A stretch of DNA of 64,000 nucleotides from Liolophura sinensis (GCF_032854445.1 NC_088295.1:45557385-45621384), one strand, 5' to 3'; positions 25,050-36,695 are shown, numbered from the stretch's first letter. The notes: generated by a model not told the origin, from the letters alone. Numbers and translations are program-made.

Positions 25050-25325
25050 AGTTTCATGGGTGAAGGAATTCGGAATACTCGGGGTAAACCACTGCCCTTT
25101 AGCAAGATATTAACAAACTTTTCCCACTTGAAAATAAGCGCATAATACTGGTGGAAGACCAGTGGTCTTCAGCGTTAGGCGGTAGCAACAACCGCAAAGC
25201 AAGCGTCGTAGGCTGCTTAATCGTAACCAATTTACGACCAACGGACAACAAGGGTGGAGGAATCTACAGGTTGTCTGTCCTAGGACAAGTTTGAATCTCG
25301 TGTGCCAGATATCACCACGCCACAC
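25050..25325 (-). repeat. Probable SINE family C reverse copy
   Basis: GGTAAACCACTGCCCTTTAG near the left end matches 31840. An inverted B-box-like region (minus strand GAGATTCAAACTTG) lies near 25295, placing a tRNA-like head at the right end. Confidence 0.4.
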
Positions 25326-25829
25326 CTGGATCCTTCAGGGTGTTTGAACAAGATAATATCTATAATATATAGATATATATAATATGCATGTACAGTTAGA
25401 TGAATAAAAATGTTCATGAATAAATTTAACACACAGATTGAACCAATCGCACTTCGTGTGTTTATTTTTACAATAAATTCCGTTATAAAACATTTTCATA
25501 TATACAATGTTGCGATAGATACTGTAAAAAGAAAAAACTGCACAGTTTATTCTAATGACAAGAAATTTAAATGTCTTCGTATTTATAAAGCATCGAACAA
25601 ACACCAAGCACGCAGATTCACATAAATTCTCGCTATAGGACGCTTTAAAAGCCTTGATAACAATCCATCTTTACTTTAGGCCTACTGCTCCATAGTACGT
25701 CTAAATAATTGTCGAAGAAGGAGACATCATTCACAACATAAGCTAAATCAGAAATCTCTGATACTGTTATGGATCACCGACAATTTACATGGGCCTGATG
25801 TATTATAATTCACAAGTGGGAAAGTCAGC

Positions 25830-25972
25830 CGGCAGCCTGCGGATGGTCGTGGGTTTCCTCCGGGCTCTGCACGGTTCCCTCCTACCTTAATGCTGGCTGC
25901 CATCGTATAAGTGAAATATTCTTGGGTACGGCGTAAAACACCAATTAAATAAATAAATAAAAATAAGAAAGA
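25830..25972 (+). repeat. SINE family A, 3' half
   Basis: It begins at CAGCCTGCGGATGGTCGTGG and runs to the AATTAAATAAATAAATAAAA tail. The head is missing. Confidence 0.85.
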
Positions 25973-26805
25973 CGCTAATGCCATCAGTTTTGAATAATGA
26001 TAACATTCCTGGAGATGTTCACTGGATAAGACCAGACTCTTCTCTTCTATAGTTATTACATGAAATATTCAGCTAAACGCAATCCATGATAGCTACTCTT
26101 AGGGTCCGATTGTTGTCTCGCAGAGAAATGATGTAGAAGGTCACCATTCGACTGCACAAGAAATTCGTGTGTTTTCTAGTATTTCGTGAAACAGTCAGCA
26201 TGTGCTTATATCAGGCCTGCTGTCCACTGTTCCGAGCGACTTGTGGAATTCACCAAACTTCAAGAGGATCGCCAAAATTTCGATGGAAAATTAAAACAAA
26301 TAAATTAACATGTGTAGGGTAAAATTTTGCTGTTGCTTTTTGTTGTTTGTACTTCGCAGTTGCTAAGTGTACACGGACCTGTCAGCGAGTGTAAGTAATC
26401 CGCCCTCAAGTAAAACATGTTGACCTACATATAGATTGTAAGGCTTCATATTGATGGCGTCATTTGTTTTTCATACGTTTAAACTGTATGCGGCACCAAC
26501 CTATGCTATGCCATCACTTTTCGCCAACAGTTTTGGATGGCGTGAAAATATTCTCTGCATATACGGTCCGATATATGCAGTCGACGTCTGTATTCTCTGT
26601 GTAGTACGCATTTGGCAGATGTGTTGGAATCCTGATTGGTGATTGGATTTCGTGCAATAATTGCTTCAAATACATGTATAAATGCTTGATGTTGATACAG
26701 TTTTGCGTGCAGATTGATTTTATGGCCACTCTTTTTTGATACTTTTCGAAAACCAGTTTGATCCACGCTTATAAAGTCTCTGAATTCGATCCTTATCCAT
26801 ACCTT

Positions 26806-27012
26806 TGCGGTCGCTCTGAGCTCAAGTCCAGCTCATGCTGGCTTCCTCTCCGGCCGTAATAGGAAGGTCTCTCAGCAACCTGCGAATGGTCGTGGGTTTC
26901 CGACGGGTTCTGCCCGGTATCCTCCTACCATAATGCTGGCCGCCGTCGTATAAGTGAAATATTCTTGAGTACGGCGTAAAACACCAATCAAATAAATAAA
27001 TAAATCAATCAA
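26806..27012 (+). repeat. SINE family A, 5'-truncated
   Basis: It starts inside the tRNA-like region at TGCGGTCGCTCTGAG, then the full body and the CAATCAAATAAATAAATAAA tail. It is close to consensus and therefore fairly young. Confidence 0.9.
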
Positions 27013-27853
27013 TATTCATACCTTGGATCGTAAGGTTTGTTTCCAATCCTGTCTATTCTTATGTGCTCACCTGATGCAAGGTATTATTTTACTGATAGCT
27101 AAATTCCTCTGAAATCATGGTTAAGTTGAAGGTGTATATTTTATCATGAGGGACGTTCCAACGAAGAATTTTATACAGGATGATTTTTAAAATTTTATTG
27201 GTAAGATCATGTATATTGATTGATTAAGTTTTTCAGTTTGTAAAGCGACTTATTGAGCACTATAGGTTAATTTTATAGTTGTGTACGATGTTTGTTAGCT
27301 GAGAAAATATACGTGCTCATTCGATAATCAGAGAGATTGATAACTTGCGAAACCAGTATTGATGTCATTGATGTCATGAGTGGAGTCATCCGCATAGCTG
27401 TTCAGTGAGTCAGCACTATGTTGTTTCGTCATTATGATCCTCCGGGAGTTGAATAATCGAACAAGAATGAACTTCTGTTTGAGCGAACGAAACAACTGTT
27501 TACTCGGGATAACATCAGATCCCCCAATCCAGTTCCTGCACTGTAGGACCAGGAGAGCATGTAAAACTATACTTACTGGAAACGGACTTTAGACCAATTA
27601 CGTCACATATGTGTCTTCAAACGACATGGACGTCACCAATGACATACAGTAGACTCTCTGTAAACCGACCGCACTCGGGGCCGAACAGAAATGTCGATTT
27701 AGACAAGATGTCGGCGTATTGAACATGGGCATGTAGCCTATAACAACAACAGCATGTGTACTGTACATACATATATACGTTTAATTAAGCTTGGTAAAGA
27801 GCACAGTGATGTATAGCAACAAACTATGGAAAGAAGTTGATCTAAACTTTAAT

Positions 27854-28180
27854 TTAGTACATACACATAATTACTTTACAAAAAGTAGATCCAGGGTAGA
27901 TTGTTGCTTCTTCATGCCCTGGCGGACTATCATCTCTTCCGTGATCAAATTTACAAGCATTCTTAAATCGCCTTTTCTCGCCACTGGAATTCCTCTCGTA
28001 TTCGTCCAAATAAAACTGCTTTCTTTTTAGGATGTCAATCATAGTTGAACGGCCAACTGAAAACTTGTGAGCCAATTCAGTTTGTGTGGGCGTAGGGAAT
28101 GTTTCGTAAGCTTGGATAAGTTGAACTTGATCACTTAAGTTCATTTCCACACGGCGACGCTTCGCTGGTCTACTGGCCAT
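27854..28180 (-). pseudogene. CENP-B/pogo-type helix-turn-helix transposase fragment
   Basis: From an ATG the frame reads MASRPAKRRRVEMNLSDQ and continues with VQLIQAYETFPTPTQTELAH, FSVGRSTMIDILKRKQFY: a psq-type helix-turn-helix like the N-terminus of pogo/Tigger transposases and CENP-B. After about residue 75 similarity ends, and the frame closes without a second HTH or DDE domain. A basic RPAKRRR nuclear-localisation-like patch precedes the HTH. It is a truncated transposase or a small DNA-binding remnant. Confidence 0.7.
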
Positions 28181-28916
28181 TGTCAAATTACATGTACGCC
28201 AGGGTAAAAGCAGGGGAAATTGTGACGGCAACTTTTTTTTTTTAATTACTGGTTTTAGGGCCACTTTCCTGGCGGATATCGTGGCCCATCAGTGTTTTAT
28301 TTTTTTTTTAACACATGAATATTTTGGTTACATAATAGCAGTGCGTTGGTATACTATTTACATATGTACATGAGTCAATTAGTGGGATTAAACCTCTTTG
28401 TGGTAGCATGTGTATAGCTTATTGTATAGGTTCAAATGCTGCCATGGTCATTTAACAGAAGGGGGATAAATAGTAAGCTATTTACAGAGATTAACGTTAT
28501 CTTTACATTAGAAATACATAGATCTACATTAAAGAATTACAATGAGTTGCCTATACAGAAATTTACACAGAGAGAAAACAACAGCAGTGCTTTTATTTAT
28601 TGGTTAACAGTTTTGTTCTCTTGCTTCCTCCTCTGTGACGTGGAGTTAAGGAGCTCCCGCCACTTATACCGGACGCCGTCCAGGAAAAACAGCGTACTGG
28701 AAACCTGTGCCTGTAACAGGTGCGACAAGTATAAATGAGGAGCAAGGATGTCAGGCCTCATCCACTTAGTTGAAGCAAGAGATAGTCCTATTGTCATGAT
28801 GTCTTTCATGTTTCTGGTCTTCGTTTCCTGGGTGTTAATTTTCTTTGGTCCCATGGGTCTTCTTATTGTTTTCCCTGTCTTCTTCTTTAATTGATTTCCT
28901 TCTCTATTTCCAATTT

Positions 28917-29486
28917 TTATTTGTGGCCTCCCATGGCCTTCATAGACCGGTAGAATAGTTCCTGGCCTAGAGTGTTTAGGTGCACTCCGTCGTTGGTTAG
29001 AATTTGCTTTTGTGGTCGGATCAGTCCCCGGTGTCTCCAGCAGGTGGCCAATTGGTTGTTTGTCAGCTTCTTGTTAATTTCATGGATTTTTGTATTATAA
29101 ATGTGGACTGAAATTCGCCGAGTTACCTGACGGTAAAGAAGCTGGCTGATGTAGATCCTTGGAATTTGGAATTTCGATTTAAGTGCACCAACATAGTCTA
29201 AAATATCAGCACAGATAGCTGCTGCTGATTAGTGAGAGTCCACATCGTTTCCCCCAATGTGGAGGATAACTAGGTCAGGTTTTGTCTCCTGAAGGAGACT
29301 TTCCAATCTTCCAGAGCATCTAAGTGTCCCAACTCTAGCTCCCCCAATGCCAAAAAACCGAATGTCCTGGCCTGTTCCAAAGTCTGATTCTAGAGTTTGG
29401 GATCGAATTTCGAAGATACTGTTCTCCAGCCTATGAACGTAACTGCTGCCGATATAAAGATTTTCATCCTTATTTATTTTTTTTTC
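28917..29486 (-). pseudogene. SGNH (GDSL-like) hydrolase frame with one internal stop
   Basis: After an acceptor-like TTTTCACAG the frame contains the SGNH blocks in order: YIGSSYVHRL (block I, nucleophile Ser, second residue changed from Asp to Ser), FFGIGGARV (block II Gly), LVILHIGGND (block III), and TNDGVHLNTLGQ (block V Asp-x-x-His). A single TAA (29229-29231) lies between blocks III and V; otherwise the same frame continues 104 codons to the terminal TAA at 28917. SGNH proteins are esterases or lipases; esterase-type domains are also known in proteins of some retroelements. The activity here is likely lost by the stop, unless the stop is an assembly error or spliced out. It lies inside the TA-flanked element. 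Confidence 0.65.
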
Positions 29487-30002
29487 CTGTGAAAACAAAT
29501 AGAGAAAACAAATAGGCCTATACAAGATAGTTGTATGTTTTGATTTGCGAAAGGGTGACGGCAACTGTTGTTTGAGACATTTTTATCAGTCACTGAGCTA
29601 CTCAGTGGTCAGACTTATCATCTTTCACTCACAGAGTGACTAAACTCTGATCTCTGCAGGATGTATGTACAGTATAAAGACAGGAGATCACCACCTGCTA
29701 AAGTGGGCACAATTCACATAAGCAGATTATCTCCCTTCTCCTGATCTTCAGTCACCTGTCGAGCAGGCAAATGGAAGCCAACTCAGACTCTGTCGGATGT
29801 TGTGCGACACCTTTGTGGTATTAGACAAGAAAGATTAACACTCACTGGGAATGTCTGTACTACAAACCACTGTCGGTGTTTCACAATAGACAAGAGTCGG
29901 TGTACTGAAGGCAATTAACATTACTGTCAATTTAAGCAGAAATATTGTCGGTTTTGACAAGATGTCGGTTAATAAAGGTGTCGGTGTTGAGTGGATCTAC
30001 TC

Positions 30003-31769
30003 TAGAGCTACTTCTTCGCTGGGCACCGACTTATTAAACCAATCAAAAATCATTTCTTAGGTGAGAGCCATAGCGATCTTACTGGCGCCTGCACTTGTAT
30101 AGTGTATCACATAGCTGTCATACGTCACGCGGTACAGTACTGCCATAATAGGAAGACGTCACATAACAAGGACAGGATCTTGTGTGTGTTCTTGAAACAA
30201 AGTTTCAAATTTCTCCATAAATCGGACACAAGAGATTCCCAGCTTCAATGAGGGATAAATCCCACCCGAGCTAATTCGGTTGTTAATGTTTGCTTGTAAC
30301 ATGCTATGCATGCTTTAACGTGAGAACAAACAACGTTCGTTCGAACGTATACATAGCTCCTTCTGGTAGTTACGTTTTGCTTAATTATGACAGGTATGCT
30401 TGTGTTTGCAGGCATACTGCATGCCTTGTACCAATTATATTCGTCATTTTGTCTGGTGCATATTATCTGGTAACTTTATCGTTGCAGAAAGGTCTATTTA
30501 TAGGAACAGTAATTCTTCAGAGAAAATTCTCTTTCTTGAGCCGTCAAAAAAGAAGACCTTTTTCCTCCCAAACTGTAACAATTACGAGGGAACATTGTCT
30601 TTTCGCATTCCAAAAAATGTATCTCTGGCAGGTCCCTTGCCACTTTTCCGAAGAAAATCACTGTCAGTAACGTGAAAGCAAATTATACCGCTTTGTATTC
30701 AAAGGGAAGCAACTCCAGAATGAACTTGAGTTCTGTTGAACTGTGGTGCAGTAATATTACAATACAGTAACAATCAGGTAAATAAATAAATTAAATCGTG
30801 TATGCTACTATAATGCTATAAACATGACGTACATGTAATCCTATCCTAAACCGTTTTCTGAAATATTGATTTCTGAACAGTGTAGTGATGTGGTACGTGG
30901 AACCTCATGAGGAAAGTTCTTCACGAGTGGCTATAGGAAGCATGGGGGAAAATGGTATAAAAGCCAGTGCTCAATGTGATTTGCATAACGACAAAGAAAT
31001 GAAAATTTACGACATCTCCTTTTTCCAGTGTACAACTTCCTATCAATTTTGGGGTGTTTAAGCAGTCAAAAGCAATCTGAAGGCCGTTTTACGGTTTTTC
31101 ATATAGGCCTACAGTTCGTTGGAGCGAGGTCAATTGCCTCTTCACCAATATTGCATGTACGTATTAAATACGTATCAAAAATACTACAAAAGTTCTAGCA
31201 ACGAAACTTGCACCACTCTGTTTCTTTTAAGTTTTCGCCTATATTCAGCTCTCTGTAAAATCAATCGAATTCACCATTAAAACTGCTTTTTGTTAGTGAC
31301 TCATCACACCATAAATTCTTCTATATTATTGTAACAAAAATGCAAGCAGAGTACTTTTTTAAATTAGCTAAATAGTCTTAAAAATGAGTGTTGTGTAGAT
31401 TAGCCGAGCGACTGTAGTGGTAACAATCATGTCACAAGGGCAGGTGACCAGATAGCTGTGTTTATGGTGGCAACAACTGGAAATCAACAAGTGTTTAAAC
31501 CTACTTAAGAACACCTGATTTACACATGTCTATGTAGGAGCGTGCAGTGTCTGCGTCTTTGTTCAGTATACACTGTGAGAAAATTGTCTCAAAAACTAAT
31601 TAACACTGTTCAAGACACCCTTTCCTATACCACTATTGTCATGGTCCATTTAATTTTTGGAAATCGTAGCCTTTTTTATTATTATTACTGCATTTAAATA
31701 GTTTGAAAATTAGTGTTACCTATCTTAATTACCCAGGTGTTACACTGTGAGCAGGCCTGATTTATTTAC
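30003..31769. other. Intergenic stretch, no gene seen
   Basis: An open frame at 30290-30670 has no domain, no conserved motif and no splice context, so I do not call it. I see nothing else here. Confidence 0.4.
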
Positions 31770-32035
31770 TTATAATTTTTTTCACGAATTTCACACTGAT
31801 ACGATGGCGGGGTCTACGGTTGAGGAAGCTGGAATGTCCGAAGTAAACCACTGACCCTTAGACAAGTTTTGGTAAAGTCTTGCTTAGCTGGGCACTTTAA
31901 GTTTGACTTCAGATTATTCGAGAAATACTTCACCAATACTTATCCGTCCAAAGTCGGCTTTGAACCCGCATCTCTCTTACCCTATAACGTTTAAAAGGCA
32001 AGCTTCTTAATCATTCAGACACGTCCGCTCTCGAA
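31770..32035 (-). repeat. SINE family C reverse copy
   Basis: Left end TTTCACACTGATACGATGGC, then AGTAAACCACTGACCCTTAG. A tRNA-like head lies at the right on the minus strand (B-box-like GGGTTCAAAGCCGAC near 31950). Confidence 0.5.
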
Positions 32036-32074
32036 TTTATCTTCAGGAGCAATAACCTGTTGACAATGCTCGTG

Positions 32075-32290
32075 TGTATTTTGGCAGTCTAAGGTTTGTT
32101 GAAGACCATTTACCTTCCACCAGTATCATCTGCACATATCTGTAAGCCACACGTGGGTAAGTTTGTAACTTGCCAAAGATCAGTGGTTTATACCCGGGCA
32201 CTCCGATTTCCCTGACTACTATTGTATAAGTGAAACGTTCTTGAGTATGGCGTTCAAACAAAAACCGAATAAATCAATCAATTAAATTTC
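32075..32290 (+). repeat. SINE family C forward fragment
   Basis: The body resembles 9240-9480 (GAAGACCATTTACCTTCC, CGTGGGTAAGTTTG, GCCAAAGATCAGTGGTTTAT). It ends GTATAAGTGAAACGTTCTTG plus AGTATGGCGTTCAAAC, the shared 3' end. Confidence 0.6.
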
Positions 32291-32354
32291 TGCTCCACTA
32301 CTGAATTCATTAAATACCACAGATAAACAACAAGGATCCTAGGTGATGTACATG

Positions 32355-32546
32355 TATTTATTGATTTGATTTATTACTTTGATTGTGTTTTACGCAAGTA
32401 CATATTATGTATACTTTATTTCACTTATATGACGATGGGCTCGTTATGGCTGGAGAAAACCGGGCAGAGTCCGGTGGAAACCCACCACAATCCGCAGGTT
32501 GCTGAAAGACCTTCCCACTTAGGGCCGGAGAGGAAGTCTGCATGCT
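32355..32546 (-). repeat. SINE family A reverse copy, diverged
   Basis: The tail is at the left (TTTATTGATTTGATTTATT), followed by GTGTTTTACG, CCGGGCAGAGTCCGG, ATCCGCAGGTTGCTG and CCGGAGAGGAAG. The head is missing. Confidence 0.75.
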
Positions 32547-32882
32547 TAATGGTTTGATTGCTGGAAAGGTATTTGAGGTATATCGATTTAACCATATATT
32601 GCTGTCTGCACAAGAAAAAATGACCTATACATGTATGGGGATCGCGCTGTCTTCGGATTACTGCAAATTCTGCCTTTTAAAGACCGGCTGTGATGTGATC
32701 CCGCATCTCGCGTGACTCTGAAAGACAAGCACCGTTATCAGTTGGGCACTGTCTCCTCTCTGATACATGAATATTCAGTGACCATATACACTTATTCATA
32801 CCATTAAATGTACAAGCAATACAGTTGACCGGCTATACACGTCTTGTCGTCATGTCCGTCAAGCACATTGAGTAGAATACCA

Positions 32883-33012
32883 TGTGCGGTCGCTGGGAGT
32901 TCAAGTCCAGCTCATGTTGGCTTCCTCTCCGGTCGTGCGTGGGAAGTTCTGCCTGTAACCTGCGGATGGTTGTGGATTTGCCCGGGTTCCATAGGCCTAA
33001 TGCTGGTGGCAT
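32883..33012 (+). repeat. SINE family A fragment
   Basis: Runs from TGCGGTCGCTGGGAGTTCAA through the body to TAATGCTGGTGGC. The 3' tail is missing, and a family-B SINE follows within 35 bp. Confidence 0.75.
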
Positions 33013-33042
33013 GGGACCGCTTCGGTGGTTAGAGTGTCCCCC

Positions 33043-33364
33043 TCCCCCCTGACCCGATAGCACAGTTGGTATAGCGTCCGCTTTGGGAGCATTAGTTCCG
33101 CGATAGATCCTGGGTTGGTTCACACTTAAGATCATAAAAAGAGGAAAGTACACTTGGCCTTCAGCATTAAGGGAATAGTACATACGACTCTTTGACCCGT
33201 ATCAGTGTAATGGCTAGAGTGGGGCTGCTTACTTGCCTTCGGTAAGTCGTCTCAGTAAAGCAGCACAAGATAAAAGATGGAAATCCGTCCTGCAACAAGG
33301 AGGCGCATTACACACACTCTAAGGACTCGACGTCGTTAAACCCCAAGCACTCACTCACTCACTC
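33043..33364 (+). repeat. SINE family B, full-length with tRNA-like head
   Basis: Head CCCGATAGCACAGTTGGTAT, AGCGTCCGCTTTGGGAGC and B-box-like CTGGGTTGGTTCACAC show a tRNA origin. The body matches 23681-24003. It ends in CACTCACTCACTC repeats instead of an A-rich tail. Confidence 0.75.
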
Positions 33365-33640
33365 GAGGTCGGGAGGTCCGCGATCAAACCCGGAGTCGGA
33401 TCATAATAAAGACTTATTGTACTTATTGCTGCCTTGGCACTCAGCACTGACAAGTTAAATCAACGAAAAAGGGCTGGTTGGCCCGGCTGAGGTGTCATGC
33501 CTCGGGTCTTCGGAACGATATTTCAATGGCGTCAGCACTTTGGCGCCATGGACTCGCCCTGCCACAAGATGTACGCACACCTAATGACTCCTCGTCGTCA
33601 TATGAAAATTTTTCAAGTACGACGTAAAACCTTAATCACA
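33365..33640 (+). repeat. SINE family B-related copy
   Basis: Directly adjoins the previous copy. A B-box-like GATCAAACCCGG is followed by the same body blocks as 13055-13325 (GCACTCAGCACTGA, GGGTCTTCGG, ACTCGCCCTGCCACAAGAT, CTCCTCGTCGTCATATGA). Confidence 0.65.
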
Positions 33641-33679
33641 CATACATGCATGGCGACATGGCTCCACTATATATGTATG

Positions 33680-33868
33680 CATTGTCAGGAACAGTCAGCT
33701 TAAACCCCAAATACTATCTGGAACAGTCAGCTCAAAAGCCCCAAGCACTGTCAGAAACAGTTAGCTTAAAACCCCATATACTCTCTGGAATATTCAGCTT
33801 ATAAGCTCCAAACATGCATTTTCAGGAACAGTCTGCTAAAAATCCCAAACATTGCCAGACAGATGGTA
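33680..33868 (-). repeat. Short inverted copy of the 36-bp satellite
   Basis: Five imperfect units of the type GGAACAGTCAGCTTAAACCC followed by CAAATACT. These are the reverse complement of the array at 34800-35290. Confidence 0.8.
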
Positions 33869-34799
33869 TGCCCGTCAAATTGACGCAGTTTAAATCTCTC
33901 AAAAGCCTTGCATATTGACCAGAACGAATTCCTTAATTACAATTAAGAAGTCCATACATTATCAAATGGTCCATAAAGCTCACTTTTCAATCCACACATT
34001 TAACTGCATTGAATTCATAGAAAAGAAATCCAAATAATGGGTAGGGGTGTTTTCAGGCAAGGTTTTTAATTATTTTAAATAACACTGGTTTGCTTTCAGG
34101 TAAGAAGAAGAGATCCCGATACAAATATGAAAAAAATTATAAATCAGTTTTAAGAGGCCTATTTCGAGATATTATCATATTCTTATCCCCATAACAGACA
34201 AGAATATCCGTAACAGAGAAAGATCCCCTTAACAGATAATGGGAATGGCAACAGAAGACCATATGCACATTTACTTCCTTTTGGTGTCGCAGGCCTTTTC
34301 AATTTAGAAAAATATCGGCATCATTTGTATGTTTATTATTCATAAAATCATCTAGGATAAGAAATTTCAAGAACTCTGGTGTGAAAGTAATGTATATATA
34401 TATATGGGAAAAAACTAGTAAAAAGTAACCCATATGAAATTCATTTCTGGAACAATTTTCCCATGATGTATAGGATTTCTCAGTCCTACACGATGAGTGC
34501 GCCTGGATGTACGGCTTGTTCATCTATCCCACGTGTCTCACATGTACAATGTGGGGACAGCCTACAGCTTTAATATAACTGTAACCTTCTCTCTACCCTG
34601 ACATGTAATCACCATCAATAGGGGGAGTTTCGAGCTCGAACAGATGTTTTATTATGGACGTACTCTTGGGCTGTGAACTAAACCTTACCCAATATATGTG
34701 TAGTGTGCCTGCTCTCTCGACGGCGATTTTGAGTATGGACGTCTGTTCCATACTGATCCAGACTCGCTTCTAAACTGTGAAAGAAATGTGTTCAAAATG

Positions 34800-35290
34800 A
34801 AACACTTAGTTTTAGTGAGTGCTTGGGGCTTTTAAGTTGACGGTTCCAGGCAGTATTTGTGGTTTTAAACTGACTGTTGCTGACAATGTTTTGGACTTTT
34901 AGGCTGACTGTTCCAGACAGTATTTGGGGTTTAAGCTCACTGTTCCTGACAATGTTTGGGGCTTTTAAGCTGGCGGTTCCAGGCAGTGTTTGTGGTTTTA
35001 AACTGACTGTTGCTGACAATGTTTTGGACTTTTAGGCTGACTGTTCCAGATAGTATTTGGGGTTTAAGCTCACTGTTCCTGACAATGTTTGGGGCTTTTA
35101 AGCTGACGGTTCCAGGCAGTATTTGTGGCTTTAAACTGATTGTTGCGAACAATGCTTTGGACTTTTAAGCTGACTGTTCCAGACAGTATTGGGGGTTTAG
35201 GCTAACTGTCCCTGATAATGTTTGGGGCTTTTTAATCGACTCTTCATGGCTATTTCTGTGGTTTTAAGCTGAAAGTTCCTGGCAATGCTG
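34800..35290 (+). repeat. Satellite, 36-37-bp unit with ~145-bp higher-order repeat
   Basis: Units of the type GCTGACTGTTCCAGACAGTA and TTTGGGGTTTAA alternate as four variants (ending GGGGTTT, GGGGCTTTT, GTGGTTTTA and GGACTTTT) that repeat together about every 145 bp, at least three times. Minus-strand open frames here are repeat artefacts. Confidence 0.85.
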
Positions 35291-35787
35291 GAAGTTTTAA
35301 TTTCAAACAAAACACTAATGTGAAGGATATCTCAGACACTGTGTCCACAAAAATAGTTTGAAACTTTGGATTCTACCGTGGTCTTTTCTGACCATATTTA
35401 TGGGACCATTTTTTTTGTCAGTTATCACGCATAGACAGCTAGATTTCATGATTCTAAATCCACATACATATAGATCTATAGATGCATTCGCCTTGAAGCG
35501 AACTATTTCAACAAAAAATATGAATGTGACGTCACTGATACCTTCTGAGTCACTACAGACAACCTGAGAATCTGATGTTTTAAAACTATTTTATTCAGTT
35601 GAAAAACTAAATCGAACTATTTTCGTAAGCAGTGTTTAATGGTTGAAGTTTTAATCTCACTGTTCTTGACAATGTTTCTGGTTTCAATCTGCATATCATC
35701 ACGAGAACATGTTTAAACCAGAAGACAACAGATCATTGTCAACGGGATAACATTCAGAAGACAGGCTCTTCTGAAACCAGAAATGTG

Positions 35788-35897
35788 AGTTCAAGGCCGG
35801 TTTCCATTCCGGACGTATACGTGGGATGGTCTGACAGCAACCTGTGGATGGTCGTAAGCGTAAAATACCAATCAAATAAAAAAATAAATTTAAAACG
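35788..35897 (+). repeat. SINE family A with internal deletion
   Basis: GAGTTCAAGGCCGG, GACAGCAACCTGTGGATGGT and a direct jump to GCGTAAAATACCAATCAAAT plus tail; the middle of the body is deleted. Confidence 0.7.
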
Positions 35898-36105
35898 GGT
35901 AAGGAAACAAAGTTAATTAGAAAACCACATTAAATATAAATCATCAGAGTGTATTACGTACTCAACAAATCTTATGACACGGGCCAGTGGCCTTTAAATA
36001 AGTAGCAATGCAGTGGAAAAATTGAAATATATTAGTGGAAGGAAAGTGATTTTAAGCTTAATTCATCATGTACCTTCAGCACTGTCCACTGCTTCTTGTC
36101 ACCAA

Positions 36106-36232
36106 GGGCTCGTTTAACAAAGCCCACGTAGCGTTACGTTCACGTAACTACCATGGCGACGTAATACCTACAACGCTGGTTGCCATGGAAGATATGTACA
36201 CGTAAAGTTACGTGCGCTTTAGGAAACGGGCC
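36106..36232. mobile_element. Foldback MITE, 127 bp
   Basis: The left half starting GGGCTCGTTTAACAAAGCCC and the right half, which reads GGCCCGTTTCCTAAAGCGC on the other strand, are long imperfect inverted repeats meeting around CCATGG words. A related element with GTCTGTTTTACGAAGCAG ends lies at 55565. Confidence 0.65.
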
Positions 36233-36313
36233 AAAGGACCACAGAACAATGAATATTCTCTGTATATGAGAATGACATTGAATTCACGACTCGTCTGACA
36301 CCGTGGAACGCGT

Positions 36314-36590
36314 TGATTTATTTATTTATTTCATTTGATTGGTGCTGTAAGCCGTACTCAAGAATATTTCACTTGTACGACAGCGGTCAGCATTATGGTG
36401 GGAGGGAATCGGGCCCGGGAAAAACCACGACCATCCGCAGGTTGCTGACAAACCTTCCCATGCTGGCTTCCTGTACGGACGGAGAGGAAGCAAGCATAAG
36501 ATTGACTTGAACTCACAGCGATCGCACTGGTGGAAGGCTGGGTCATTGCGCCGTGCTGGTGTGCTAACCCCCTCTGCCACGGAGGATCCC
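36314..36590 (-). repeat. SINE family A, full-length reverse copy
   Basis: TTTATTTATTTATTTCATTTG tail region at the left, complete body, and tRNA-like head at the right ending GCCACGGAGG. Confidence 0.85.
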
Positions 36591-36695
36591 GGTAAGGGTT
36601 TGACTACATACAGTACATCCTTCTATTATTTATTACGGATTCTGTTTAATTCCATATGCGCATTTTGGGAATTCTATACATACTGTTATGTTCTG

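Larger units (their letters stand above)
27647..30002 (-). mobile_element. pogo/Tigger-like DNA transposon, degenerate
   Basis: The left end CAGTAGACTCTCTGTAAACC and the right end, which reads GAGTAGATCCACTCAACACC on the other strand, are imperfect inverted repeats flanked by TA on both sides, the pogo/Tigger signature. A 13-bp subterminal motif (GACAAGATGTCGG) lies near both ends at 27702 and 29956, and further GTCGGT words cluster near the right end; these are candidate transposase binding sites. Inside, on the minus strand, are an SGNH-hydrolase-like frame and a CENP-B-type helix-turn-helix fragment. The catalytic DDE domain expected of a Tigger transposase was not found, so the element looks non-autonomous. 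Confidence 0.65.

Noticed and set aside
27854-28264. Functional HTH transcription factor gene
   Set aside because: Similarity ends right after the psq-type helix-turn-helix and the frame sits inside a TA-flanked element; a transposase remnant is simpler.
30290-30675. Open frame of 126 codons with hydrophobic stretches
   Set aside because: No conserved motif, no acceptable splice sites or partner exons, and overlapping frames of similar length; likely chance.
34792-35152. Minus-strand frames with repeated SLKPQILSGTVSLK-like peptides
   Set aside because: Produced by the 36-bp satellite, not by a repeat protein gene.
33680-35290. CRISPR-like array of short repeats
   Set aside because: Units are contiguous and variable with no unique spacers, and the genome is eukaryotic; this is a satellite.
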